A stretch of DNA of 64,000 nt from Neovahlkampfia damariscottae (lineage: Eukaryota; Heterolobosea; Selenaionea; Neovahlkampfiida; Neovahlkampfiidae), in the NCBI GenBank assembly GCA_016618085.1, contig JABLTG010000008.1:1-64000 (forward strand), read 5' to 3'. Every line of letters starts with the position of its first letter. Positions within the stretch are counted from its first letter, which is position 1. The notes beneath the pieces were generated by a model. The model saw nothing but the letters and a program-made list of their open reading frames with translations. It made no database searches and was not told the DNA's origin. This document shows positions 32,449 through 43,650 of this stretch, in pieces. Both the position numbers and the translations under genes were made by a program.

Positions 32449-34209
32449 TTAAACATCAACAGTTATTTCTTTAAGTTTTTCTTTTGTTTCTGTTTGTGGT
32501 TTTGGTGAAACCCAAAATACAAAATTCTTTGTGAAAATTTGTTTTGTCAAAACATAACATGTCGGGAAAAAAACATAAGCACCCGAAGAAAAACTGAAAA
32601 ATATTAAAAATTCAATAATATGATAAATAACATGACTTCTAATTGTGTATTTTGTCTCTTTTCCTTTAAATATCATGTTTTAGTTCAAATTTATTTCTTA
32701 CCTTGAAATGCATGTCTCAGAATTTGATGATGTGCAATAGCCATCAAAACTTGAGCAAGTAAAGGAAATGCTTGTATTATCCTTAAATAAAATGTAATTT
32801 GTTCAAGATATACTTGGTCTTCATTGAACATAAGTTGATAAGCATAAACAAGATTTGACAAAATGATAACTGGGAATGGAATTTGAGCAAAAATGTGAAT
32901 CATAAAAACTTTTGAAAACATTAAAAAGTTTTTGACAATTTTAGTATATGAATTCCTTTAAAAAAGAATTGTGTTAAAAATGTGTTAAATCTTTACCAGA
33001 GATGAGGTTTTGTGAGAAAATTTTCATAAATGTAAGCCAATTCATAGAAACTCCACATATGTCTTTGTGCTTGATAGTATCTTCCAATAATAGTATCTAG
33101 AGCATTTTTTCCTTCAAGCATGTAATTTTTTGTTAAAAGTAAAATTGGTTCAATTGTTGTTTGAGTTGATGAATGGAAATAAGATTTTAAATAAATATGC
33201 CAGTCTTCAGCAATAATATCAGGGTCAAAGTTTCCAACCTCATGAATAAGTGATAAATTTAAACTAAAGCTACTAAAAGTGATATGAGTATCTGTTGGAT
33301 CAACTAAACTGCACACTTCATGTGTATTCATTTGAACAACAGGTGGATGTGTAAAATGTGGAACTTGAAAGAAATTCTTGATACTAACGATAGGACTTTG
33401 ATAAATCTATTAAAAAAAAATTTAAACAAAAAATCATTTTTTTGTTACTTTGTGAACTCTGTTTTCATCAACACAAAATTTATAAGTTAAACAATCAAAA
33501 TAGTTTTGATGGAATTCTGTATCAGAATCTGAAATAGTGATTAAAATCTTATTGTAACTATCTGCTGAATGTCTATCCATGATATTTTGAACAGCCCATC
33601 TTAAATTTGAACTTTTTCCAGCAATTTCACCAGGTAAATTAGCTATTTACAAATGGTTTTAAAAAAAAATTTTTTTGTTACATGGATGTGCTGTAAAAGT
33701 GACTTCAACAAAATTTTCTTGAAATTGTTCAATTAGTTCAGTGGCAAGTGCTTCATAGTTGTCTTTATCCCTTTCTTCCATAGCAAGTACAATTCTCATA
33801 TGAGTCTAAAAAATAACGTTTTAGTTTTTTTTTTTTTTTTTACTTTTGCTAAACTTGTTTCTGAGAGAAAACCCAAAGTCTGTGAAAGTGTTTCTTTAGT
33901 TTCCTTATAGTTTGGAATAACCACATAGTGGATAACAGAATCCCAATCTAACTTTTCACCTGTTGTTTCATCATATTTATTTTTCCAGTCAATTTGTTCT
34001 TCTTGTTTAATTTTATACAGACCATAAAAAGCAAAGGTTGGTATTCTTAAACCACCAACCAAAGGTATAATTAATAAAAAAGTTGAATAATAAAAAAGAC
34101 TTTCATAATCATAAACAGACAAGTAAAGCCAATATAAAATGAAGGACCAAAAACTAAGACCTTGAACTATTCTAATGACATGGTTAAGTGTTAACATCTT
34201 CTCAGTCAT
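32449..34209 (-). CDS. Family 2 glycosyltransferase, multi-membrane
   Basis: Six exons: 34209-33844, 33805-33682, 33642-33449, 33406-32997, 32955-32702, 32663-32449; 520 aa, TAA. Two N-terminal membrane spans precede a cytosolic GT-A domain with YVVIPNYKET, SDSD (sugar-nucleotide/metal), AEDWHIYLK (the ED of the acceptor site) and QAQRHMW (QxxRxW-like), followed by about four more spans. This is the layout of processive family 2 enzymes such as cellulose, chitin and hyaluronan synthases. The introns (38-42 nt) all close in frame. The donor sugar and product are unknown; a secreted or wall polysaccharide is the inference. Confidence 0.8.
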
Positions 34210-34345
34210 CAATTATTTTTCCGTGCAAAAAAAACGACTGTTTGTGGTTCAATTACAAATAATGAATTTAATTGGTCAAGAGATTTTAGAAATAACAGAA
34301 AAATTTATCCGATAAACGTTGGAAAAAAAATTTTTTTTTTTATTT

Positions 34346-37300
34346 TTAAAAGAATCCAAGAGGGGTTTTTGATAACACAATGATCAATTTTCTGACTTTT
34401 GAGGTCGCATCTGTATTTCTCAAAATTGAATCTGTAGTATAATATTGTTTCAATAAACTAATATCTTTTATGAAAGCATTAAACACAATAAATAAAGCTA
34501 AAAAAATAATAAAATTAATTAAAAATTCTTACATTTTTTGATGATACAATTCTTAAGGAAACAAGTTGTCAATTCATCATAGGTTGGTTTATCATCTTCA
34601 TCATATTCTGATTTTGTATCATCAACAATATCAAAAACTAATTTTTCAGGTGCTTGTAGATCTTCTTCATCTTGTTTTCTTTTAATCAAAAAATTTTCAA
34701 GTATTTGCCAGAAGTGTACTTTGGAAAACCAAAATGTTTGAAAACCACCATTAAATATATTGAATAAAGCAGGTATAATAACAACATCAACATAGTATTC
34801 TAATTGAGGATCAAATTTTGTTGTTGAAACTTCATTGATTGATTTCCCTTTATACTTTTCTGAATTTTCAGTTATTCTTTGTAATAAAAGAGAAACACCA
34901 TCTCTTAAAGAACCAATAGGATCCATTACAAGACGATTGTCTAATTCTTCTAATTGTTCATCTGAAAATTTTTTTAATTTTGGTAACAAAGTATCTTTCA
35001 TTTCATTCAATTTTTTTGATAATTCTAATTCTTCTGAGATTTCTTCATCAACTTGAGAATCGATTGTTTCAATTTGCATCTCAAAAGTTTCAATTTTTTT
35101 TTTATCATTTTCAATTTGTTGTGTGAATTCAATTAATTCTTTTTCTAATTTATCCATTTCATTAATTTTTGATTCTTTTTCAAATTTTGTTTTGTTAATT
35201 AAATCATCAACTGACATCTTCAAATCATATGATTCTTCTTCAATTGTCATTAATTCTTCTTCTGTTGATTGTTTTTTTTTTAAAGTTTCATCCAATTGAA
35301 TTTCAACAAGTTTTTCTTCTTGTTTTTTTAATAATTCTGTTAATACTTTTTTCTTTTCTTTTTCATACTCAATCTGTTCATTTTCATTTAATTGAGATGA
35401 TTTGATCTTAAAAATTTTTTTAAATTTCAACCAAAGTTGATGTTCTGATTCATCAAAATCAGGTATTTCAAGTTCATCTTCAATCAATAAATAATTTTCT
35501 ATGAATTGAATTTCTTGTTTGATTTCTTTAATTTCTTGTGGTAATTTCTTTAATTCATCAATTCTTTCTTCTTTGTTAATTTGAATATTTGAAATATCTA
35601 TTAATAACTTTTCAATTTTTTTTTCCAACATGTCAATTCCTGATGTTTCAGAATTTAATTTTTTTTTCATTTCATTTAATTGTTTTAATTCAGTTTTTAA
35701 ACTTTCACTTTCAAAATTTAATGAATCAATTTCAAATTTTTCATCATTCATTCTTTTTTTGAAATCAGTTTCTTTTGATTTAAAATCATTTTCTTTTTCA
35801 CTAAAAGTTTGAATTGCATTTGTAAAATCTTGTTGTAATTTCAATAATAATGATTTTTCTTCTTTTTCTATTTCATCAATTTCTTTTTCAATTCTTTCAA
35901 TTTCTTTTTGTTTTTCTTCAAATGATTTACTTATTTTTTCTTTTTCAATTTTTTCTTTTTCATATTCAGAATGAAGATTTTCAAAAATTTCTTGAATTTT
36001 TTTTAATTCAATTTCAGATTCATTCAAGTCTTCCTCTAACTGTTTTGTTTTTGGATCTGAAATATTTTCTTCAATTTCTTTAATTTTTAATTTATAATCT
36101 TCAATTCCTTGTAAAAGGTCTTTATGTTTTTGTTCAACAGTTTGTTGATCTTCTTCAATTTGTAATTGAATTGCTTCTATTTCTCTTTTCATTTCTTTAA
36201 CTTGATTTTCAACAGAGATTTTATCTTTTAAAATTACAGCAATATCTGATTTAATTGATTCAATTTTTCGATCCCATTTTGATTTCTTTTTATCTTCTTG
36301 TGCTTTTTTATCAACTTCTAATTCCATGATTTTCTTTTTAAAACTTTTGAATTCTTCTTTAATCATCGCTTCTCTTTTTCTTAAATCTGTTAATTCTTCA
36401 TCTGTGTAATTTTTAGGAACAGTTAATGATGGATTTAATAATTCTTCAAGTTTTAAATGTGGTGGCCAGAGATATAATGTATAAACTACTTCACATTGTT
36501 GTTTAATTGATTTAGAAAAAAATATGCAACTTTGTTTATATTCTTGTTGTCCCAAACCTTTGAAAAAAAAGGTTAACATGATTTTTGAATGTTTTACCAT
36601 TTTTTTGTAATAAAGGAGTAATTTTAAGTTTTGGTGATTGCCAACCTTTTTTTTCTTTGTATTTAGTTTCACCTCTTCCTTCTATTGACTTTTAAAAAAT
36701 ACTGTGTTAAATTTTTTTTTTTTTTTTACGTCTTGGATGTTGAGCATTATATCTTGGTTTTTAAATGATCCATCCTTATCTAATGACAATTCTATTTGGA
36801 ACTCAATTGGTATATTCAGACTGATAGTTTTTCCAGAAACTGAAAAATTTTCATCAGCGAAACCAACAGAACTTTCTTTTGAGATGTCAAATACTTCAAA
36901 TCTAAGTCCTTTATCACCACCTTCAGGATCAACACCATTGAATTCTTTGATTAAAATTTGACCAGATGTTTTTTTTGCAAGTAGACTTGAAATATTATTT
37001 TGAAAGAATTCACTCATCCAAAGTTTAAATTCTGGAAAATCAACTTCTTTGTCACCATCTATTTTGTTGTTTTAATTTTTTTTTTTTTGAAAAAATACCT
37101 TTGTCCATTTGTTGTAAAACTTTTTTTCTGTAGTCTTTGGAAGTGTACTCTTTTTTTGTTTTGGCGAATACCTCTGCAGAATACGTTGGATTTGAAGATT
37201 TTAAATCTGTTTGAACGTGATCTATGAAAATGTTTACAATGTCTTTAATAAGAGCTTTATAAAGTTATTTAAAAAAAAAAAAGAATTTTTTTACGTTCAA

Positions 37301-37501
37301 CTTCGTTATGTTGTAAAGAACCATCACGTGATTTGTCATAGGAATCGAAAATATTCCTGAGTTCGTCTTCACGAACATCACCGTCTGTTTCAATAAACCT
37401 TGAGGAAAGTTTTAGGTTTTTTTTTTTTAATTACCTTTCGATGATTTCCTGAGGAGATCTAAATAATTAAAAAAAGTTACCTTTGCAGCTTTGTTTCCCA
37501 T
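34346..37501 (-). CDS. EF-hand protein with a very long coiled coil, probably N-myristoylated
   Basis: Eight exons: 37501-37481, 37448-37435, 37398-37295, 37254-37099, 37058-36730, 36688-36598, 36557-34533, 34497-34346; 963 aa, TAA. It starts MGNKAAKE (Gly2, likely myristoylated). An EF-hand follows (DKSRDGSLQHNEV), then a second loop DKDGDKEVDFPEF near residue 98. A small beta-rich segment comes before a Glu/Lys-rich coiled coil of about 450 residues and a C-terminal helical domain. Exon 2 is only 14 nt (residues EIIE). Function is unknown; a calcium-regulated membrane or cytoskeletal tether is the inference. I know no named family with this order. Confidence 0.78.
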
Positions 37502-37553
37502 CTTTTTTCAAAGTCCACAAAATGATTTGATTGGATAAAATTTTTTATTGATT

Positions 37554-39572
37554 TTATTGAACTGTGACAGTTTTAGCAAGATTTTTCGGTTTATCTGGGT
37601 CAATTCCTTTCAAAATTGATAATTCATAAGCTATTAATTGTAAAGGAATTACACCAATAAGAGCTGTCAAATAACCATTTGATGGAATTTGAATGATATC
37701 ATCACAAACTTTTTGTGCAAGAATTCTCTCTGAATCACAATCTGTAATAACAATAACTTTAGCACCTCTTGATTTAACTTGAGCAGCTGCGTTCAAATTC
37801 AAAGATTTATGTTCATCTTCTAAAATGATAATAAATATTGGTGTTCCTTCATCAATTAAAGCAAATGGACCATGTTTCAAAGCACCTGATGCATATGATT
37901 CTGCATGTGTATATGTAATTTCTTTAATTTTTAAAGAACCTTCTTTTCCAATAACATCACCCATACCTTTTCCTAAAAGGAATACTGTATTTTGGTTCAA
38001 TAAGTTTTTTGCTACTCTTTTGCAATCTTCTTCTACTGCATTTAGTAACATTCCTACACATGTTGGAAGACGATGTAATGCAGAAACAAGTTGTTTTCTA
38101 TGTTGAATTGTATTATGAATTTCTCTACTTTTTTGTTGACTGAACCAAATTGCAATTAGAGCCAATGAGGTAACTTGACTTGTAAATGCTTTTGTAGATG
38201 CAACTGCAACTTCTTTTCCTGCATTGACATAAACACCACAAGCTGTTGTTCTTGCAATTAAAGAACCAACTTTGTTAACAACTGAAAGGCTTGGAATTGC
38301 TAATTTTTCAGCAATATCTAAACATCTGATAACATCTGCTGTTTCTCCACTTTGTGAAATCACTAAAATACCAACATTTTTACTTGTTGATGGAAAATCT
38401 AATTCATCTAATTCAGCAGCGTCTATAACTTGAACAGTTTCAAAACATTTTAATTGTTTCATTAAAGCAGCTCCATATAAACCTGCATAAAAACTTGTAC
38501 CACATCCAGCGATAACTAAATGTTCAATCTTTTCCAACCATTCAACATTTTCTTGTAAACCACCAAGTCTAACTTCAGAAGCACTTGAAATACGTCCACC
38601 AAAATTTAAAGCTCTTGAAATACTTGAAGGTTGTTCCATAATTTCTTTAATTGTCCAATGTGGATATGGTTCAGGTGATAATAAAATTTTCTCTTCTTCT
38701 GCTAAAAGTATTCTTGATTCAACATTCTTTTTTTGTCCTAAAATTTCTTGAACACCATCAGCTGTTACAATAGCAATTTCACCGTTTTCTAAAGAAATCA
38801 TTTCTCTTGTATGTCTATTAAAAGCATCACCTTCTGAAGCTAAAAACATTCTTCCTTTTGACATTCCAATTAAAATTGGAGAACCATTTCTACAAGCATA
38901 TAATCTATCAGGTTCTAATGTTGAAAAAATTACTAAACCCCATGTTCCTTCTAGCATCTTTAAAGTATGTTGAATTGCTTCTTTAAAGGTTTCTCCTTCA
39001 TCAATTCTCCAACTTATGTATTGAACTATGACTTCTGAATCTGTTTCACTTTTAAATGGAATACCATGTCCAATAAGTCTTTTTTTTAAAATATCGTGAT
39101 TTTCAATAACACCATTGTGAATAAGACAAATTCTATTTTTATAGTCAACGTGAGGATGTGCGTTGACATCTGTTTTTCCACCATGAGTCGCCCATCTTGT
39201 GTGAGCAATACCAACATGATGATTTTTATGTTTAGGTTGTGATTTAGCTAATTTGGAAATTGCGTCACTAGTTGTCGTTTCTGAAGCAAATTTTGAAATT
39301 GATAATTCATTTTCTTCTGAGACTGTACAAACACCTGCACTATCATAACCTCTATTTTGTAAAATAGTCAATCCTTCAATTAAATAATCAAAAGCTGTTT
39401 CTGTTTTTCCAATGAAAGCAATGATTCCACAAGTTGGTTGATGAATAAGTTCAGTTTTATAATATTTATCAAAGTTGTTATTGTTGACAAGTTGTATTTG
39501 TTTTTCTTTGATATTTTTTGGTTTTAAATGATTTAAAGTCATTTCTGTTCTTCTTTGAATTTTACTCTGCAT
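37554..39572 (-). CDS. GFPT: Glutamine:fructose-6-phosphate aminotransferase (GFAT)
   Basis: Single exon, 672 aa, TAA. It makes glucosamine-6-phosphate, the first step to UDP-GlcNAc for glycans. The glutaminase half begins at CGIIAFIG with RGYDSAG, HTRWATHG, HNGVIENH and TDSEVI. The isomerase half has two SIS domains (CGTSFYAG, SQSGETADV, VASTKAFTSQ, LLGKG, ALKHGP) and the usual C-terminal KNLAKTVTV. Oddly, the catalytic Cys is residue 48, not residue 2: a basic 47-residue extension precedes it. The enzyme uses an N-terminal Cys amine, so the extension would have to be cleaved. GnT-I and a GT2 enzyme in this window would use its product or related sugars. Confidence 0.95.
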   Translation of the reverse strand: MQSKIQRRTEMTLNHLKPKNIKEKQIQLVNNNNFDKYYKTELIHQPTCGIIAFIGKTETAFDYLIEGLTILQNRGYDSAGVCTVSEENELSISKFASETTTSDAISKLAKSQPKHKNHHVGIAHTRWATHGGKTDVNAHPHVDYKNRICLIHNGVIENHDILKKRLIGHGIPFKSETDSEVIVQYISWRIDEGETFKEAIQHTLKMLEGTWGLVIFSTLEPDRLYACRNGSPILIGMSKGRMFLASEGDAFNRHTREMISLENGEIAIVTADGVQEILGQKKNVESRILLAEEEKILLSPEPYPHWTIKEIMEQPSSISRALNFGGRISSASEVRLGGLQENVEWLEKIEHLVIAGCGTSFYAGLYGAALMKQLKCFETVQVIDAAELDELDFPSTSKNVGILVISQSGETADVIRCLDIAEKLAIPSLSVVNKVGSLIARTTACGVYVNAGKEVAVASTKAFTSQVTSLALIAIWFSQQKSREIHNTIQHRKQLVSALHRLPTCVGMLLNAVEEDCKRVAKNLLNQNTVFLLGKGMGDVIGKEGSLKIKEITYTHAESYASGALKHGPFALIDEGTPIFIIILEDEHKSLNLNAAAQVKSRGAKVIVITDCDSERILAQKVCDDIIQIPSNGYLTALIGVIPLQLIAYELSILKGIDPDKPKNLAKTVTVQ

Positions 39573-40185
39573 GTTTCTTTAATTTAGAAAGATGAACGTT
39601 TTTTTTTCAACCAATGAAAAATTCAAGCTTTTTGGTTGGTCATAAAAAACAATCAAAATGGACACGTGTTTTTTTATCATTGAAAAATTGAAGAAAACGT
39701 TGAATAATTCAACGTTCATTTTTTTTATTTGACCCATTGCCATTGGTTCAACAAATCTAAAAATGGGTTCATATTTCTCAGTGGTGTCCAACAACAAACC
39801 CAAATCACCCAGGTGTCTTAATAATACATGAAGTTTATCTCAACAACAACATGAAATACTATTTAGGTGAAACAACCAAACAAATTGTTTTCCCAAAAAG
39901 AAAAACTAACCCAGCTGCTAATTTCGAATTTTTTGACCCTAGTGCTTTCGTTTTGACAATAAAAAATCAACAGTATTTTGGGTACCTACAAAAAACAGAT
40001 TTTTACTTTCTGAAATATTTATCACATCAGAAGAAGAAGAAAAGATTGATATTAACATAAAGTAAAGGATGTTCTGGAAGTATGAGATCTAATTATGATG
40101 TAGATATTCCAAATTTCATTACAGTTCGTTTTTCAACAATACAAATGAATTTCATTCAAAAAAAAAAAATGAAAATTTCTTTAAT
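39573..40185. other. Gene-poor region between GFAT and the Harbinger element
   Basis: CCAAT/ATTGG motifs near 39610 and 39635 probably belong to the GFAT promoter. A 69-codon frame at 39851-40060 (MKYYLGETTKQIVFPKRK) has protein-like composition at first and then becomes Lys-rich; it may be a decayed gene end or chance. Nothing else is recognised. Confidence 0.35.
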
Positions 40186-40411
40186 AAGACTCGTGGGCAA
40201 TTCGTCACGTTATGATAATAAACTTTAGTTTTCAAGTTGAAGTGTGGTGTTTCAGATAAACAAGTCGCGGTTTTAATAATAACATCTCTAATTAGACAAC
40301 AAGTGGTATTATTCACAATAAGTATGCAATTAGACAATAAGTGGCGTTTTTAAACAACAAGTGGTGTCATACTAAATCAGTCATTTATTGCATAAAAAGG
40401 CATGTTAATAC
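40186..40411 (+). repeat. Left terminal inverted repeat of outer Harbinger element
   Basis: 226 bp, matching 45968-46193 in reverse complement with scattered mismatches. The inner part consists of degenerate short units around ACAATAAGTGG and CTAATTAGACAA. Confidence 0.88.
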
Positions 40412-40481
40412 AAATAACGAAACACTTCAGATTGAAACATGACGTTTTTAATTAAAACACGGAGTTTGAAGGAAAGAAATT

Positions 40482-41654
40482 TTATTCTCCGATTCTTTGT
40501 TTCTTTTGACTGTACTTTTTGTTTCTTTCTTGTTGTTTTCTTTTCTTTTCTAATTCTTCATCCGCGTAACTCTTTAAGACCACTTTGTAATAAATACCAT
40601 CTTCATTTCGAAGAGGATATTTTATAATGTGGTAATTAGTGAGAGCTGCGCAAACTTTAAAGACCATAGAATAAGAATCTTCATCCCATTTGTATTTTCC
40701 TTCCATAATCTTGAATAATTTTTTCATTCTCCCATAAAAATTTTCACAAATAATTCTGTTCTTTGCAATCTTCTTATTTCTTGTGTTTTCTTCTCTGCTT
40801 AAATTTGTACCTTTACTTGGAAGGATGGCTCTGATCTTTTCACTTGCTCCTTGGTAACCTTTATCCGCAAGTAAAGCCCAATGTTTTGGATATTTGTCTT
40901 TGAGTTCTCCTTGGTCATTCACGTTCATATCTGAACCCTTCTTTTCCAAGAATTTTTCATAAATTTCAATGTTATCTTTAAAAATGGTGAAGTCATGAAC
41001 AGAACCAGCATAAGTATCACCAACAAAGACAGCAAGTCCATTAGGCAAGTGAGCGACTTCAGTCTTGTAACCATAGGCGTGATGCTTTCCAGAGAAATAA
41101 TACTGAGCATCTCTAAATAACATCTTTGGTCTAGTTCTCATTTGAAACGTAACATCCACCACAAGAGCAACTTCAGGATAATCCTCCAACTGAACGTTCT
41201 TCTTTACTTGTTCATCTTTGTAGATAATTTGAATTAATTCACTCGTTAATGGTTCTACAATTTTTTCCAAAGTTCTGTTGATGGTAGAAATAATGGTAAA
41301 CTTCTTTACTTTGTAAGTAACACTGAACTTGTCCCATGATTCATAATGTTTCAACATCACCAACGTAAAGAAAAAAGAATCTAAAGGTCCGATTTCTGGT
41401 TTCTTTCCTCTTCCTCTCATCTTCAATTTCTTTTCAACAATGGAATAAAGTTCCATAAACTCACTAATCGTAAATCCTGTCATCACTTTGACGGCTTCAC
41501 TTCCTTCCTTTGCAAATTTCTCGTAATAAACGCTTTCTTCTTCTTCCATGTCAGAATCTGAGGAAAATTCTTCTACCACCCTCTTGATTTTTTCTTCTTT
41601 GTCTTTTTCTGAGTTTTTATAGTTCTCAAGTATGGTCTTCGTATTTTCAGACAT
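40482..41654 (-). CDS. PIF/Harbinger (DDE_Tnp_4) transposase
   Basis: Single exon, 390 aa from the ATG at 41654 (19 more codons are open upstream), TAA. After an acidic N-terminus comes a helix-turn-helix-like segment (FFFTLVMLKHYESWDKFSVT), then the DDE nuclease. The first Asp is in VVDVTFQMR, the second in LADKGYQGAS and the Glu in ICENFYGRMKKLF, with GDTYAGSVHDFTIF between. A basic tail follows (KKRKQQERNKKY). Catalytic residues and ends are intact, so it may be active. It cuts and pastes this family and could also move the nested relative whose ends match. Confidence 0.92.
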   Translation of the reverse strand: MSENTKTILENYKNSEKDKEEKIKRVVEEFSSDSDMEEEESVYYEKFAKEGSEAVKVMTGFTISEFMELYSIVEKKLKMRGRGKKPEIGPLDSFFFTLVMLKHYESWDKFSVTYKVKKFTIISTINRTLEKIVEPLTSELIQIIYKDEQVKKNVQLEDYPEVALVVDVTFQMRTRPKMLFRDAQYYFSGKHHAYGYKTEVAHLPNGLAVFVGDTYAGSVHDFTIFKDNIEIYEKFLEKKGSDMNVNDQGELKDKYPKHWALLADKGYQGASEKIRAILPSKGTNLSREENTRNKKIAKNRIICENFYGRMKKLFKIMEGKYKWDEDSYSMVFKVCAALTNYHIIKYPLRNEDGIYYKVVLKSYADEELEKKRKQQERNKKYSQKKQRIGE

Positions 41655-41859
41655 ATTCGGCTGTGCAACATTTTGGAGGATTTTTATAGATATATTTTTG
41701 TTTGCATACACTAAGCTTATGAATTCACAACTTGATCACATAAAAAGCGAGATTCTCAGAAGAGTAGCCAAAATATCAAACAAAATGAACTTCGTTCCAT
41801 GCATTTTGCTTATTCGGAGAATAATTTTGTCTTTGGTTTTATTGACCAATAATAAACAA

Positions 41860-42334
41860 ATGTCAGAAGACTCAAAGACAAAAGAAATGTTAACTGCTTC
41901 ACCATTCACTCCGAAAAATATGCAAAAAATAATGAAAGAAGGCACGCCTACATCACCTTCCAGTCCAAGCAGCACACGGAAAAAGAACAAAATAGCATTT
42001 GAAAAAAAAATTACAAGAACACAAATATTGTCTGCTCTCGTCGTTGAAATTTTTGTGGTTCTCGCAACTATGATTATTTTTTATTTCTTGGAAATTTCTG
42101 GAATTATAATGCTGGTACTTTTTGCGTTTTCTCTCTTTTTGTTTTTGATTTTTCACTATATTGATGTAAACGACAGAATCAATTGAAATAATTATAAAAG
42201 AGCGTCCTTATCGTGGAAATCTTTCGTACGCATTTTTCTGCGTAGTTTTCTCCGGGATTACATTGTTTATCTTGTTTATTGTTGTAGTTGTAGTCAGCAC
42301 CACAAGAAGTTCAAATATCACCAAAAATAATTAG
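41860..42334 (+). CDS. Small multi-span membrane protein carried by the Harbinger element
   Basis: Exons 41860-42165 and 42203-42334 (37-nt intron ending AAAGAG); 144 aa, stop TAG. CCAAT at 41846-41850 lies 9 nt upstream; an earlier in-frame ATG at 41719 is less likely. An N-terminal Ser/Thr/Pro-rich cytosolic stretch is followed by about three hydrophobic spans (LVVEIFVVLATMIIFYFLE; IIMLVLFAFSLFLFLIF; in exon 2 FCVVFSGITLFILFIVVVVV). No family is recognised. If UAG is sense, four codons remain before TAA. Cargo gene status is inferred from its place inside the element. Confidence 0.5.
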
Positions 42335-42710
42335 AATAAATTTGATTAAGATTTATTTGAATTTTCCACCTTGTCACTTTGCTTAGAATTCGATGAAGAA
42401 AGAATTATCAGATAAATTAGGTGTTGTTATGAAGTTTTATCCGCCAACTGCATATTTTATTTAATTTCTCTTTTTGTAAATCTTTCTATTATAATTTAAC
42501 CAAATACTTTTAAATTTTCCTTCTGATGAATCATAAAGAATCGGTTGAATTCAAAATCCTACATTATTATTGGTCTATTTCATTTCCGTTCAACTGTTTG
42601 AAGAAAACGAACAAGTTGAAACTTTTTATTGAATAGAGTCAAATTCTATTCAAAATAAGGGTAAAAAATTTGACCAACCGGATGCTTCTAGTTTAGTCCA
42701 ATCATACTTT
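42335..42710. other. Spacer inside the Harbinger element
   Basis: A/T-rich. The frame of the next gene stays open upstream to about 42640 (reading DQPDASSLVQSYF), so an upstream exon may exist, but no start codon or matching donor was found. Nothing else is recognised. Confidence 0.35.
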
Positions 42711-43301
42711 ATGTTACAACAATACAACAAAATCGTGAAGGCTTACAATCCAGACTTCATTGACCAAGATACTGATAAAGTTATTAACATTCTCATTGGT
42801 TGGATTGAACGCTTTGGTCAATTTATAGACGAGGATTTTAAACCAAAAAGAGTTGGAAAGGGATGCATTTGGATTGAGGTTTTCAAAGGAGGACCAACTG
42901 AAGATGTTCAAAAGTATTTTAAACACCTCATTGTGAGTGCTTCTGAATAGTTAAAGGATGAAGCACTTGAAATTTTTTTGAAAAACTTACAATTCAAGGA
43001 ACAAGAAAAGATTAGTGGTACTTGTTATGTTTATGAATTCAAAGAAAACCAAGAGTTTCAAGTGAACGGAGAAAAGTTTTCGATTGTTTCAAGAAACGGA
43101 GGACCTTATAGTTTCAACCCACAGTACAAGATTGAAAACGTAGAAACCAAAGGTAGAAGAACGATGTTACAAAGTGTTATAAGAAAGTATTTAAAACCGG
43201 GGGAAAAAGAATTGGTTTATTCGGATGTTCATTCAGAAACAGAAGAAATCCTTGATACCGAAGAAATCGAAGAATTGATTAAAATGCTCAATATTAAATA
43301 A
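42711..43301 (+). CDS. Harbinger cargo protein with an in-frame UAG
   Basis: From ATG 42711 the frame runs to TAA at 43301 with a single TAG at 42948-42950; 196 residues if that codon is read. Before it: GWIERFGQFIDEDF and VGKGCIWIEVFKGGPTEDV. After it: LKDEALEIFLKNLQFKEQEK and YVYEFKENQEFQVNGEKF. The second half has no ATG in its first 70 codons, so it is unlikely to be a separate gene. Composition is the same on both sides. No family is recognised. Alternatives are UAG decoded by the CUA tRNA, or decay of a transposon gene. Confidence 0.55.
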
Positions 43302-43342
43302 AATTTTATTTTAAACTAAAAACAATTGAAAATGTATTTAAT

Positions 43343-43557
43343 AAGACTCCCACGTAATTAGTCGCGTTATATGAATAAACCTTAGTTTTCCATTTGAAGT
43401 ATAGCGTTTCAATCAACTAAGTGATGTTTTTCTTGATAACATGACTTTATTCCAACAAAGTCGCGTTACTCCAACTAAGTCACGTTATTCCAACTAAGTG
43501 TGGTTTCAACTAACTAAGCCCCATTACTCGTACTAAGTCCTGTTATACAAGAAAAGT
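43343..43557 (+). repeat. Left inverted end of nested element, built of ~20-bp subrepeats
   Basis: Repeating units around CCAACTAAGTCGCGTTACT occur several times in this arm. The reverse complement lies at 45556-45770. Confidence 0.85.
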
Positions 43558-43573
43558 TCTTTGGTTAATTATT

Positions 43574-43650
43574 AAGACTCCTAAGTAATTAGTGATGCCA
43601 TTAGAATAAACCCTTGATTCTAATTAAACCGTATAGTTTCGGACGATTTA
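43574..43650 (+). repeat. Third, unpaired Harbinger-type end
   Basis: Starts AAGACTCCTAAGTAATTAG and goes on to AATAAACCCTTGATT, collinear with the left ends at 40186 and 43343 but more diverged. No matching right end was found. Confidence 0.6.

Noticed and set aside
39851-40060. 69-codon frame next to the Harbinger element
   Set aside because: Could be chance in A-rich DNA; no family, no clear splice continuation.
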